A stretch of DNA of 64,000 nt from Erythrobacter sp. F6033. Its GTDB lineage: Bacteria; Pseudomonadota; Alphaproteobacteria; Sphingomonadales; Sphingomonadaceae. The translations under genes were made by a program, and so were the position numbers. Every line of letters begins with the position of its first letter. Positions within the stretch are counted from its first letter, which is position 1. Location of the stretch: positions 310,001 through 374,000 of the forward strand of contig NZ_JALKAZ010000002.1 in the NCBI RefSeq assembly GCF_023016005.1, written 5' to 3'. The notes under the pieces were generated by a model. The model was given only the letters and a program-made list of their open reading frames with translations, did no database searches and was not told where the DNA came from. Positions 27,367 through 35,848 of this stretch are shown one piece after another.

Positions 27367-27564
27367 CTATTTTTGCAGCAGCATCAGCGCCCATGCGAGG
27401 CCGCTGCCTGCCAGAAAAATCGGCCATGACCAGAACACTCTCAAGTCACCAAGCGCCATCGAATGCACATCAAGCGGGCCACCACTTGCCCCTTGCGAGC
27501 CAATTACACCCGCTATGGAACCGGTCAGGATTGCCCCCAGAACAAACGCTTTCAACATATCCAT
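27367..27564 (-). CDS. Small membrane protein
   Basis: 65 residues from ATG 27564, which has GGAGG at ideal distance; a TTG at 27579 would destroy that spacing. Two hydrophobic segments are visible, MLKAFVLGAILTGSIAGVIG near the N-terminus and FWSWPIFLAGSGLAWALMLL at the C-terminus. No family recognised. It converges on rpsI and the shared terminator. Confidence 0.6.
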   Translation of the reverse strand: MDMLKAFVLGAILTGSIAGVIGSQGASGGPLDVHSMALGDLRVFWSWPIFLAGSGLAWALMLLQK

Positions 27565-27684
27565 CGGCTCTGCCTCCAACAGATTGAACCAAACTGGCAG
27601 CGGTTATGATCAACACCGGGTTAACGCCGCACCGACAAAAACGGTTAAAGCAAAACCGCATATGTTTACCCGCGCGGGGACTCG

Positions 27685-28428
27685 TTAGTGCGTGACTTCG
27701 CACAATTCGGACGTGATTTTTCCGCCTGGCCCGCAAGAGATCCGGCGAAAGGATGGTGGAGCTCCGTGCCGAAGACGGGTCGACAAAGTCCCCGTTCCGA
27801 TCAAGCGCATGCTCTGACCGCCAACGGTTCGAACCTCATCGAAAGGCACATGCACATGTCCCGATATCACGGCATGTGCACCCGCAGCGGCTATCGCCTC
27901 GAATGCTTGATCCCCGCGGATGGTCGGGTTCGCGGATGAGCCCTTTGGCCCCAACAGAGGATGGTGCGCGGTTACGATCTTGGTGCGCGGGTCCCCCACC
28001 AGGTCCTTCAATCGGCCTAAGGTATCGTCCAGCGCGGCGCCCATGACGACACCGTCTGACCATGGAAAGCGAGCCTGAGCCCGCACAGTCGTCTTCAGCG
28101 GAACGAGCACAACATCGTCCGACGTCAGTTCGGAACCGACTTCTTCTTTGAGGGTGCGATACCGCTTGTAGGGATCAGTGAACCGCTCCCACAGATTGTA
28201 ATACGGCATGTCGTGATTGCCTGGATCGAGCACTACCGGCACATCAAGGGATGCGAACCACTTTGCTGCATCGGCGTATTGGGCATGCGTGGCGCGCTGT
28301 GTCAGATCACCCGTGCACACCACCGCATCGGGCGCCTCATCCGCAACGATGCGCTCAACCATAGCCAGCGCACTGCGGTCCTCGACTCCGAAATGGACAT
28401 CGCTAATATGAATAAGCCGAGTAGTCAT
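27685..28428 (-). CDS. Metallophosphoesterase
   Basis: 247 residues. Calcineurin-like motifs are complete: HISDVHFG, VVCTGDLTQ, DPGNHDM, VTAHHPLL and ISGHVHVPF, giving the two-metal active site. Similar to 3',5'-cyclic nucleotide or general phosphodiesterases of the Icc type; substrate unknown. Cytoplasmic, monocistronic. Confidence 0.9.
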   Translation of the reverse strand: MTTRLIHISDVHFGVEDRSALAMVERIVADEAPDAVVCTGDLTQRATHAQYADAAKWFASLDVPVVLDPGNHDMPYYNLWERFTDPYKRYRTLKEEVGSELTSDDVVLVPLKTTVRAQARFPWSDGVVMGAALDDTLGRLKDLVGDPRTKIVTAHHPLLGPKGSSANPTIRGDQAFEAIAAAGAHAVISGHVHVPFDEVRTVGGQSMRLIGTGTLSTRLRHGAPPSFRRISCGPGGKITSELCEVTH

Positions 28429-28480
28429 GCCTTAACCCAATGGGCAATATTCGCGCCGAAGCAATCTCTATTCACCAGCA

Positions 28481-28753
28481 CTACGCCCTCCCCGACAGGA
28501 TCAGCCAGGCCGCTCCAGCATTCAGCGCACTATATGCAAGGTATCCCCACATCAGCTCGGGCCAGCCATTTGCCACCAACAACATCGCTATGAGCAGCAC
28601 CAAAAATTCTGCAACCAGCGTCAGCTTCCCGCCCATAAAATGGATAAATGCCGGCATTTGATCGAGCATAGGGTGTTCGCTGTCGAGCACAGCTTTATGC
28701 AATGCGAAGTTCCCAACCCCGAGCACGAATATGATAGCGACAGCGATCCACAT
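28481..28753 (-). CDS. Small membrane protein, hypothetical
   Basis: 90 residues from the ATG at 28753. Three hydrophobic segments (MWIAVAIIFVLGVGNFAL, VAEFLVLLIAMLLVANGW and LMWGYLAYSALNAGAAWLIL) suggest an inner-membrane protein. No clear ribosome site. It may be cotranscribed with the metallophosphoesterase 52 bp downstream. Function unknown. Confidence 0.6.
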   Translation of the reverse strand: MWIAVAIIFVLGVGNFALHKAVLDSEHPMLDQMPAFIHFMGGKLTLVAEFLVLLIAMLLVANGWPELMWGYLAYSALNAGAAWLILSGRA

Positions 28754-28909
28754 AGTTACAATCTGACGTAATCCTCTGTCGGCTTGATACAACCGTTGGT
28801 CGGGCGAATTACAGCATCGGTCAAGCAGGTACCCCGCCAATCGAACGACATAGGGGCTTTGGTCGACCTCAGGATGATTGCCAATCCCGTACAGCGTATT
28901 TCTTCAATC

Positions 28910-28965
28910 AACAGGACGGATGGTTCCCCGCTTCGAACCCCCGCTCGAACGCCAGCCATCCTGTT
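28910..28965 (+). promoter_or_regulatory. Structured leader upstream of the UrcA-family gene
   Basis: AACAGGA-CGG-ATGG (28910-28923) can pair with CCATCCTGTT (28956-28965), with a 3-nt bulge. Inside it TTCGA (28932-28936) can pair with TCGAA (28945-28949). The structure ends one base before the GGAGGAG ribosome site of the gene at 28980. I see no match to a known riboswitch. The rest of 28754-28909 holds no gene. Confidence 0.4.
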
Positions 28966-28979
28966 GGAGGAGAATACCC

Positions 28980-29288
28980 ATGAAGACTTTCGCAATCGCG
29001 ACTGCCGCCATTGGCTTGGCAGTAACAGCAGTTCCCGCATTTGCTGGACCTACCGATGTTCCGGTCGAAAAGGTTAGCACCGCAGGCCTGGATCTGGACA
29101 CTCCAGCTGGCCAGAAAATGCTCGACCAGCGGATCGATCGCGCTGCCCGTTCGGTGTGCCGCGTCAACGAAGTGCGCACCGGCTCACGATTGAAAAGTGT
29201 CGAAGCCCGCGCCTGTGTTTCCAAAGCTCGCGCCAGCGCCAAACGTCAGATTACCAGCATTATCGAAAACGAACGCCTGGGCGGATAA
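28980..29288 (+). CDS. UrcA-family exported protein
   Basis: 102 residues. MKTFAIATAAIGLAVTAVPAFAG is a signal peptide cleaved after AFA. The mature part has the UrcA pattern: VSTAGLDLDTPAGQKMLDQRIDRAARSVC, and a second Cys in EARACVSKA, likely one disulfide. The family is frequent in sphingomonads and of unknown function. Strong GGAGGAG ribosome site and its own terminator indicate high independent expression. Confidence 0.88.
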   Translation: MKTFAIATAAIGLAVTAVPAFAGPTDVPVEKVSTAGLDLDTPAGQKMLDQRIDRAARSVCRVNEVRTGSRLKSVEARACVSKARASAKRQITSIIENERLGG

Positions 29289-29344
29289 GCTATACCCGAA
29301 CCTCCTACTCCGATCGCTCCCCGTATTGCGATCGTGTAGGACAC

Positions 29345-29391
29345 AGCGGCTCGAACCCTAACAGTCCCGGGGTTCGGGCCGCTTCTTTTTT
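29345..29391 (+). terminator. Intrinsic terminator after the UrcA-family gene
   Basis: AGCGGCTCGAACCC (29345-29358) pairs with GGGTTCGGGCCGCT (29370-29383) and is followed by TCTTTTTT. Ends the plus-strand UrcA transcript before the convergent response-regulator gene. Confidence 0.88.
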
Positions 29392-29419
29392 GTCGACGCT
29401 TTAAGAAAAGTGGCGCGAA

Positions 29420-30175
29420 TTAGCGTCCAGCCATGGATTTGACCTTGGACAGATAAGTCCGGCCGATCCTCAATGCCTCGCCATTCTGCAACTCTGCCGA
29501 CCAAACGCCCAACCCATCGTGCCGCAATCCGCGAATGTTATCGCGGCGCAAGATCGTTGAGCGGTGAATTCGGATAAACTCGTCCGGGTCCAGCCGCGCT
29601 TCGAGACCTGCGATTGTCTGAAGCAAGAGGTAAGACCGCGGTGCTTCAGCGGTTCCTACGTGAAGGCGGACATAGTCTCTTTCGGCGTCGATTTGGTGCA
29701 CTTCGCTCACGGCGATACGGAGCAGTTCAGATCGGTGCGGAACCCACAGTTCATCAAGCCACTGGCTGCCAGATTCCTTACGCTCGCCCTTGCGTGCAAC
29801 CGCGCGTTCGATCGCTCGCTCCAGCCTGTCGGCGGAGACGGGTTTCAACACGTAGTCAATCGCCTCAAGATCGAACGCTTCAACGGCAAAATGATCATGC
29901 GCTGTTACAAAGATCACGGCGGGCGGATCATCCGATTCTGCCAGCTTACGCGCGACCCCTAAGCCATCCAGTTCCGGCATGGTCATATCAAGCAACGCAA
30001 GTTCCGGTTGCAGCTTTTCAGCCAGTCGCAAAGCGGCCGCTCCATCGCTCGCCGTGCCCACAACATTGATCGCGGGCAGTTCCGCACAAATCACCTGAAT
30101 GCGCTCAACCGCGAGAGGTTCATCATCGACAATCAGGGTGCGCAGCGCGGTGTTTTTAGACATGCTTTCAGCCAT
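29420..30175 (-). CDS. LytTR-family response regulator
   Basis: 251 residues. N-terminal receiver domain with VDDEP, phosphoacceptor Asp63 in LLDMTMPELDG, and the VTAHD and LKPVSADR motifs; then a C-terminal LytTR DNA-binding domain (IDAERDYVRLH ... FIRIHRSTILRRDNIRGL). It overlaps the histidine-kinase gene by 8 bp, so the pair is one operon. Target genes unknown; the ATG at 30163 is a shorter alternative start. Confidence 0.94.
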   Translation of the reverse strand: MAESMSKNTALRTLIVDDEPLAVERIQVICAELPAINVVGTASDGAAALRLAEKLQPELALLDMTMPELDGLGVARKLAESDDPPAVIFVTAHDHFAVEAFDLEAIDYVLKPVSADRLERAIERAVARKGERKESGSQWLDELWVPHRSELLRIAVSEVHQIDAERDYVRLHVGTAEAPRSYLLLQTIAGLEARLDPDEFIRIHRSTILRRDNIRGLRHDGLGVWSAELQNGEALRIGRTYLSKVKSMAGR

Positions 30176-31418
30176 GGCGGGTCAATGGAATCCGTATCTC
30201 TGTTGTGTAGCCGCCCGGAACGGGGGCAGAAGTGAAGCCGATGTCCGGGCCAAAGCGAGCTTCGAGCCGATCGCGCACATTCGCGAGTCCAATTCCGAAA
30301 CCATGAGGAGATCCCTCAGGAACCCCAGGGCCATCGTCACTCACGCTAATGACCAGTCTGTCAAATTCCTCGCGCGCGGCAACACGGATTGTTATGTTCC
30401 GCGTCACATTTGAGACTGCGTACTTTACCGAGTTTTCAACCAGTGGCTGCAAGATCATGCCCGGCACGCGCGCTTCTTTCAGATCTTCCGGAAGGTCAAA
30501 CTCGCATGTCAAACGATCCGGGAAGCGAACGGCTTCGATATCAAGATAGAGCTGCTGCAGGTCAAATTCGTCTTCAAGCGCGACATCACTGGTCGGCTCA
30601 TCCGCAAGCGAGTGACGATAAAACCGGCTGATGCTCTGGATCATGCGCTCTGCACGTTCTGCCTTGCCCGTCATAACGAGCGCTGACAGCGAGTTCAGTG
30701 TGTTGAACAGGAAGTGCGGATTGACCTGATATCTCAGAGATCGAATCTCTGCCGCTTTGGCGGCTGAACGGAATTTCTGTTCGCGCCGCTCTGCCTCGCG
30801 AGCCTGAGCAATCGCAAGAAAGGCGATGTACAGCGCAGCCCAAGTCAGCAGAATATAATATCGGCTGAGCGAGGCATCGATCAATGGGTACCATTTTTGG
30901 CCCGTATCTTCGGCATCCTGCAGGATAAAAGTGATCACTGGCGGATTGTCAGGATCGAAATCGTCTACGTTCTTCAGCTGCCATTCCTGAGGAGCATCAA
31001 TTTCAGCGAGCAGATTGCCCGATTCATCGCGGCGCAGCTTAAACCCGCGTTCTTCGGCGTATTTCTGCTCCAGCCGCTCGTTTAGCGACGTAAACAGCAC
31101 TTGATTGACTTGCGCGATGGCAATGGCGCCGGGGAAAGCCACCACAAGAGCAACTGCGAAAAGCACCCAACGCTTTTGCTGTTCGAAAAGGCGGAGGATG
31201 AACCACAGCACCACGGTGATAAACACAGCGAACGTACAAACAATGCTACGCCGCCAAAGCAGTTCAGGCTGAATATCCAGCCCAAGCATGGCGCCGCGGG
31301 CCGAGATCAGAAGGAAATAGACGATCCAAAGGCCGACGATAGACGCAAGCACTGTCGGAAAGGGCACACTGATGTTTGTCTTCCGCGAAGACGCATAAGG
31401 GGGGTGTTTGCTATTCAT
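30168..31418 (-). CDS. LytS-type membrane sensor histidine kinase
   Basis: 416 residues. Three hydrophobic segments lie near residues 20-42, 57-77 and 88-110, a periplasmic loop of about 75 residues follows, and a fourth segment is at 187-205. The His_kinase domain has the phosphoacceptor in NPHFLFNTLNSLSAL (His235), and the ATPase domain has PLVENSVKYA and DDGPGVP. Partner of the LytTR regulator; the signal is unknown. ATG 31418 is preferred to an upstream TTG. Confidence 0.93.
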   Translation of the reverse strand: MNSKHPPYASSRKTNISVPFPTVLASIVGLWIVYFLLISARGAMLGLDIQPELLWRRSIVCTFAVFITVVLWFILRLFEQQKRWVLFAVALVVAFPGAIAIAQVNQVLFTSLNERLEQKYAEERGFKLRRDESGNLLAEIDAPQEWQLKNVDDFDPDNPPVITFILQDAEDTGQKWYPLIDASLSRYYILLTWAALYIAFLAIAQAREAERREQKFRSAAKAAEIRSLRYQVNPHFLFNTLNSLSALVMTGKAERAERMIQSISRFYRHSLADEPTSDVALEDEFDLQQLYLDIEAVRFPDRLTCEFDLPEDLKEARVPGMILQPLVENSVKYAVSNVTRNITIRVAAREEFDRLVISVSDDGPGVPEGSPHGFGIGLANVRDRLEARFGPDIGFTSAPVPGGYTTEIRIPLTRHG

Positions 31419-31550
31419 ATATCTCAACTGAGATAGCGATCAGCACCCTAAAGCGCCACCAACCGGCTGACGGATAGTCGGACAGGGTTGGACATTTGTC
31501 GATTGAAACACCCTTCCCCGACTGCAGTTTTGCCGAAAATCACATTCGAA

Positions 31551-32984
31551 TCATCCGCGCGGCTTGATCATTTCTGATGGGATAACCCATTCGGCAAACT
31601 GCTCTTCGGTCAGCAAGCCCAATTCAAGTGCAGCCTCTTTCAAGGTCGTACCATCCGCATGCGCTTTCTTGGCGATTTTTGCGGCATTGTCATAACCGAT
31701 ATGCGGGTTGAGCGCTGTCACCAGCATCAGGCTCTCATTCATCAACTTGTCGATCCGGTCTGTGTTTGCCTCGATTCCGACCACACAATTATCGGTGAAG
31801 CTGCGCGCCGCGTCGCTGAGCAAGCGGATCGATTGCAGCACGGCATTGATCATCACAGGCTTGAACACATTGAGTTCGAGATGGCCGTGCGATCCGGCCA
31901 CGCTAACGGTCGTGTTGTTGCCCATGACCTGCGCGCAAACCATGGTAAGTGCTTCACACTGCGTCGGATTGACCTTGCCCGGCATGATCGAAGAGCCCGG
32001 CTCATTCGCAGGCAGAGCAATCTCACCGAGACCGCTACGCGGACCAGAGCCCAACAAACGGATGTCATTGGCGATCTTCATGCAGCTGACGGCGACAGAA
32101 TTGAGCGCGCCGGACAATTCGACGAGCGCATCATGCGCCGCAAGCGATTCAAACTTGTTGGGGGCCGTAACAAAGCTGTGGCCTGTCGCTTCGGCGACTT
32201 GTGCAGCGAATTTTTCGGCAAAACCGACTGTAGAATTGATGCCTGTACCGACAGCGGTCCCGCCCTGCGCCAACTCCAGCACCCGAGGCAAAGCGTTCTC
32301 GAGACGAGCAATCCCGTATTCGACTTGCTTGGCGTAACCGGAGAATTCCTGACCCAACGTCAAAGGAGTTGCATCCTGCAAGTGTGTCCGACCGATTTTG
32401 ACGATATCGGCATAGGCGGTCGCCTTTGCGTCCAGAGCGCTCTGCAAATGGTCAAGCGCAGGGATGAGTTGCTCAATCGTTTCACTCGCGGCTGCAATAT
32501 GCATGGCGGTAGGGAATGTATCGTTTGAGCTCTGCCCCATATTGCAGTGATCATTTGGGTGGACTGGTTCTTTCCCACCCAACTCACCGGTCAAAAGCTC
32601 GTTTGCGCGGCTGGCAATCACTTCATTGGCATTCATATTCGACTGCGTGCCTGAGCCAGTCTGCCACACCGAAAGTGGGAATTGGCTGGCAAGCGTACCA
32701 TCGATAACTTCATGCGCAGCTTTGATGATCGCATCACCAATTTTCGCATCAAGCACGCCCAAATCCATATTGGCGCGCGCAGCGGATTGTTTCTGGATAC
32801 CAAGCGCTTTCACCAAGGGCGCAGGCATCGTCTCAGTACCGATCGCAAAGTTGGCAAGACTGCGCTGTGTCTGTGCGCCCCAATGCGCATCCACGGGTAC
32901 AGCAACTTCGCCCAGCGAGTCGGTTTCAATCCGAACTTTGCCCGTGGCTCCAAAGATCTTGCCGTCGTTATGAATGTCACTCAT
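31551..32984 (-). CDS. fumC: Fumarate hydratase, class II
   Basis: 477 residues. Motifs: [37 protein letters not shown], and the catalytic signature [11 protein letters not shown] (about residues 330-340). Converts fumarate to malate in the TCA cycle without an Fe-S cluster. A ribosome site AGGGAAC precedes ATG 32984; the upstream in-frame codons run into non-coding sequence. Divergent from the PIMT-like/tolC operon. Confidence 0.97.
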   Translation of the reverse strand: MSDIHNDGKIFGATGKVRIETDSLGEVAVPVDAHWGAQTQRSLANFAIGTETMPAPLVKALGIQKQSAARANMDLGVLDAKIGDAIIKAAHEVIDGTLASQFPLSVWQTGSGTQSNMNANEVIASRANELLTGELGGKEPVHPNDHCNMGQSSNDTFPTAMHIAAASETIEQLIPALDHLQSALDAKATAYADIVKIGRTHLQDATPLTLGQEFSGYAKQVEYGIARLENALPRVLELAQGGTAVGTGINSTVGFAEKFAAQVAEATGHSFVTAPNKFESLAAHDALVELSGALNSVAVSCMKIANDIRLLGSGPRSGLGEIALPANEPGSSIMPGKVNPTQCEALTMVCAQVMGNNTTVSVAGSHGHLELNVFKPVMINAVLQSIRLLSDAARSFTDNCVVGIEANTDRIDKLMNESLMLVTALNPHIGYDNAAKIAKKAHADGTTLKEAALELGLLTEEQFAEWVIPSEMIKPRG

Positions 32985-33129
32985 CGAAGTGTTCCCTGTT
33001 TCGGTCGATTGCGTGCCCCCATAAGCATCGCGGACGCTAGAGGTCAAAGAGATAAGACCTGTCTGAAAAGTGGAGCTGAAATACAGTGCCAAACCACTTG
33101 GCCAATCAGCCAGCGAACGGTAGTAAGGG

Positions 33130-33159
33130 TTGACGTGCTGTATTGTGTGACTAATACAG
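33130..33159 (+). promoter_or_regulatory. Promoter and inverted repeat ahead of the PIMT-like/tolC operon
   Basis: TTGACG (33130-33135) and TAATAC (33152-33157) are spaced 16 bp, a good sigma-70-type promoter. CTGTATT (33138-33144) and AATACAG (33153-33159) form a perfect 7-bp inverted repeat with an 8-nt spacer over the spacer and -10 box, as expected for a repressor site. A ribosome site GGAG follows before ATG 33175. The rest of 32985-33129 shows only non-coding sequence. Confidence 0.55.
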
Positions 33160-33174
33160 TCAATCGGAGTTAAT

Positions 33175-33777
33175 ATGACGACCATGACAGCCCCTTCCGA
33201 ATCCGCCACTGCCCGCCGTGCAATGATCGATAGCCAGCTGCGCACCAGCGGCGTGAACGAAGAGTTCGCGCTGGCCCGTATGTTGGCTGTGCCTCGCGAG
33301 GATTTTCTTCCCGAAGACAAAGCGGCGCAGGCCTATACCGATCGCTCCATCGCTATCGGCGAAGATGCTTATCTTGGATCGCCTTTGTTTTACGGAAAGC
33401 TTCTGCTCGAAGCCGATCCGGACAAGAACGACAATGTGCTGATCGTAGAAGGCGGCACCGGATATCTGGCAGAGCTGCTGCGCCCGCTGGTCGGATCAAT
33501 CGATACAATGTCTGTGGCTGATGCTGCGGCAGGTAAAGATGCCAAAGGCGGCTCGTATTCGCTCGTCGTGATCGACGGCGCTATTGAGCAGTTGCCCGAT
33601 GCCATCGCCTCCTGCGTCGCCGAAAACGGCCGGATCGTTTCCGGTTTGCTTTTACGCCAGGTCACTCGCCTCGCCGCGGGCCGCAAAGTCGCAGGCCACC
33701 TTTCGCTTCAACCTGTTGAAGATATCGGCATCCCCGTGCTGCACGCCTTCGATAAACCCAAGAGCTGGACTTTCTAA
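33175..33777 (+). CDS. Protein-L-isoaspartate O-methyltransferase-like protein
   Basis: 200 residues. The N-terminal region matches PIMT family proteins ([39 protein letters not shown]) but the SAM-binding part is shortened: [15 protein letters not shown] replaces the usual glycine-rich GTGSGYxxA loop and the following strand is missing. [11 protein letters not shown] and the C-terminal region remain. Likely a non-catalytic or altered member that conserves synteny with tolC. The stop overlaps the tolC start (TAATG). Confidence 0.82.
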   Translation: MTTMTAPSESATARRAMIDSQLRTSGVNEEFALARMLAVPREDFLPEDKAAQAYTDRSIAIGEDAYLGSPLFYGKLLLEADPDKNDNVLIVEGGTGYLAELLRPLVGSIDTMSVADAAAGKDAKGGSYSLVVIDGAIEQLPDAIASCVAENGRIVSGLLLRQVTRLAAGRKVAGHLSLQPVEDIGIPVLHAFDKPKSWTF

Positions 33778-35252
33778 TGAATGCACATGTCGGCCTGAAA
33801 CGCGCATTGTTCGCCGCCGCCGGTCTCGGCGCGATTGCGATTGGCGCACCGGCACAGGCCGACACTCTGCGCGAAGCTCTGGTGAAGGCATACAATACAA
33901 ACCCCACGCTAGAAGCCGCCCGTTCTGATCAGCGCGCCACCGATGAAGGTGTGCCAATTGCCCGTGCGCCGGGCCTGCCAAGCGCCAACGTCACAGCAAC
34001 GCACATCGAGTTTGTCCGGCGCTCCGCAAACAGCTTCACGGCGCCAGAGCGCAATCTCGGCATTAATGGCCAGCTCGTGGTTCCGATCTATTCCGGCGGA
34101 GCGGTGAAGAACAATCTGCGCGCCGCCAAAGAACTGGTCGCAGCCGGGCAGGCATCACTTCGAAACACCGAAAGCGCCATTTTTAGCCAAGTGGTCGCCG
34201 CATATATGGATGTGCTTCGTACAGAAGCGCTGACCGCATTGACTGCCAATCAGGTTGAGGTTTTGAGGATCAATCTCGAAGCCACCAATGACCGGTTTGA
34301 GATTGGCGATCTGACCCGCACCGATGTCGCCCAATCGCAATCCCGATTTGCTCAGGCCCAAGGCGACTTTCAGCAAGCACAGGCGAATCTCATCGCCGCG
34401 CGCGAGTTGTACATTCAACTGGTTGGCACGGCGCCCGGTGAACTCGACGCACCGCCGCCTCTTCCCGGCCTGCCCGAAACGGTAGGACAGGCAATCGTCA
34501 CAGCCCTGGAACAGAATCCCAACCTGATCGCAGCGAAAGAACGCGCAGAAGCGGCTGGTTTCAGCACCAAAGCCGCAGGGGCCGGTAGATATCCGACGGT
34601 CGGTGTCTTTTCTAACGTCGATTACAGCGACTTTTACGGCACATTGGGTGGGCCGATATCGTCCGACTTCCTTCAAAGTGAAACGACGGCGAATGTTGGT
34701 GTGCGTCTCACAGTGCCGCTGTTTCAAGGCGGGCTGCCCGCTGCCCGTCAACGTCAGGCTGGCGCGCGTGAAAGCGCCGCTTTGAACGAAGTCATTGCAT
34801 TCGAACGCGACGTTATTGCGCAAACCCGCGCAACCTACGCCAATTGGCAATCGGCCGGCGCAGTCATCAAAAGCTCGCAAACGGCCGTTGAGGCAGCTGA
34901 ATTGAGCCTCGAAGGCGTGCGCGCGGAGAACTCCATCGGCAATCGCTCAATTCTCGATGTTCTGAATGCCGAACAGGAATTGCTATCCGCACGGGCGCAA
35001 TTGGTAACTGCACGTCGCAACGCTTATGTCGCAGGCTTCAATCTGCTAGCCCTTATGGGAAAGGCCGAGGCGCGCGACCTCAATCTCGAAACCGGCGGCC
35101 CGCTATACGATCCTATGGTTAATTATGAGCGTGTTCGCGGACGCCAATGGGATTGGGATCGCGATCCAAAAGCAGAAGCGCAGTCGACCAGAACCGTTGA
35201 CATTCCGCCCGCTGACGCGATGATTGGCCCACGTCTGGAACCCGGCGAGTAA
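33777..35252 (+). CDS. tolC: TolC-family outer-membrane channel
   Basis: 491 residues. Signal peptide [28 protein letters not shown]; two TolC repeats (LREALVKAYNTNPTLEAARSD and GQAIVTALEQNPNLIAAKER) with long coiled-coil helices, VPIYSGG and VPLFQGG strand motifs, and NRSILDVLNAEQELL. Exit duct for type I secretion and efflux pumps. Tightly coupled to the PIMT-like gene; pump partners are not in this window. Confidence 0.94.
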   Translation: MNAHVGLKRALFAAAGLGAIAIGAPAQADTLREALVKAYNTNPTLEAARSDQRATDEGVPIARAPGLPSANVTATHIEFVRRSANSFTAPERNLGINGQLVVPIYSGGAVKNNLRAAKELVAAGQASLRNTESAIFSQVVAAYMDVLRTEALTALTANQVEVLRINLEATNDRFEIGDLTRTDVAQSQSRFAQAQGDFQQAQANLIAARELYIQLVGTAPGELDAPPPLPGLPETVGQAIVTALEQNPNLIAAKERAEAAGFSTKAAGAGRYPTVGVFSNVDYSDFYGTLGGPISSDFLQSETTANVGVRLTVPLFQGGLPAARQRQAGARESAALNEVIAFERDVIAQTRATYANWQSAGAVIKSSQTAVEAAELSLEGVRAENSIGNRSILDVLNAEQELLSARAQLVTARRNAYVAGFNLLALMGKAEARDLNLETGGPLYDPMVNYERVRGRQWDWDRDPKAEAQSTRTVDIPPADAMIGPRLEPGE

Positions 35253-35282
35253 AGCCCGCGTTCTGATTCGGAATGGTTAACA

Positions 35283-35780
35283 GTGACAGGTCTGGGACAA
35301 GCAGTGGCGCAAAACGAAGCATCGGTCGAAGAGATCCTCGAATCGATCAAGAAGGTTATCGCGCGCGATAACCGCGAAAGCACTTTGCAAACTCGCAAGC
35401 GCCGCGAAGAAGACGCGGATCGCGTCGAAACCGACGCGCTCGATGTCGAGGACGCTGAAGATGTCTTGGACCTTTCCGAGATGGAGCTTGAGGCCGAGGA
35501 AGCATCACAGGATGATGCGGCATCAGAGCCTGACATTGCCGAACCGTTGGTGACGGAAGAAGTGCGGGGCGCGATGCAGGAGAATCTTGCAGCACTGGCC
35601 ATGCTTTCTGAACCAAGCGCACGCCCGCAAATTGTTCGCTCGGGCGAGACCTCGCTTGAGGATTTGACGCGTGAATTGATGCGTCCAATGCTTGCAGAAT
35701 GGCTTGATAAGAACCTTCCAAGCATGGTCGAAAAGATGGTTCAGGCCGAAATCGCGCGGATCGCTGGCAAGAAAAGCTGA
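35283..35780 (+). CDS. popZ: PopZ-family (DUF2497) polar organising protein
   Basis: 165 residues. N-terminal helix EASVEEILESIKKVIARD, a central acidic Glu/Asp-rich linker, and a C-terminal module ETSLEDLTRELMRPMLAEWLDKNLPSMVEKMVQAEIARI. This three-part architecture is that of PopZ, which forms a polar matrix that binds ParB-parS in alphaproteobacteria. Start: GTG 35283 or the better-spaced GTG 35304. It follows tolC by 30 bp. Relevance to parAB and parS in this window is inferred from family knowledge. Confidence 0.85.
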   Translation: MTGLGQAVAQNEASVEEILESIKKVIARDNRESTLQTRKRREEDADRVETDALDVEDAEDVLDLSEMELEAEEASQDDAASEPDIAEPLVTEEVRGAMQENLAALAMLSEPSARPQIVRSGETSLEDLTRELMRPMLAEWLDKNLPSMVEKMVQAEIARIAGKKS

Positions 35781-35848
35781 AGCCTTAGGGCCCACACACT
35801 TCCGGTTTCACTAGCGCGCGGCGGATAAGCCCGTTACTCCACACACCC

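Noticed and set aside
32985..33320. An N-terminal extension of fumC of about 112 residues
   Set aside because: It would run over the divergent promoter and operator; class II fumarases start near the ATG at 32984.
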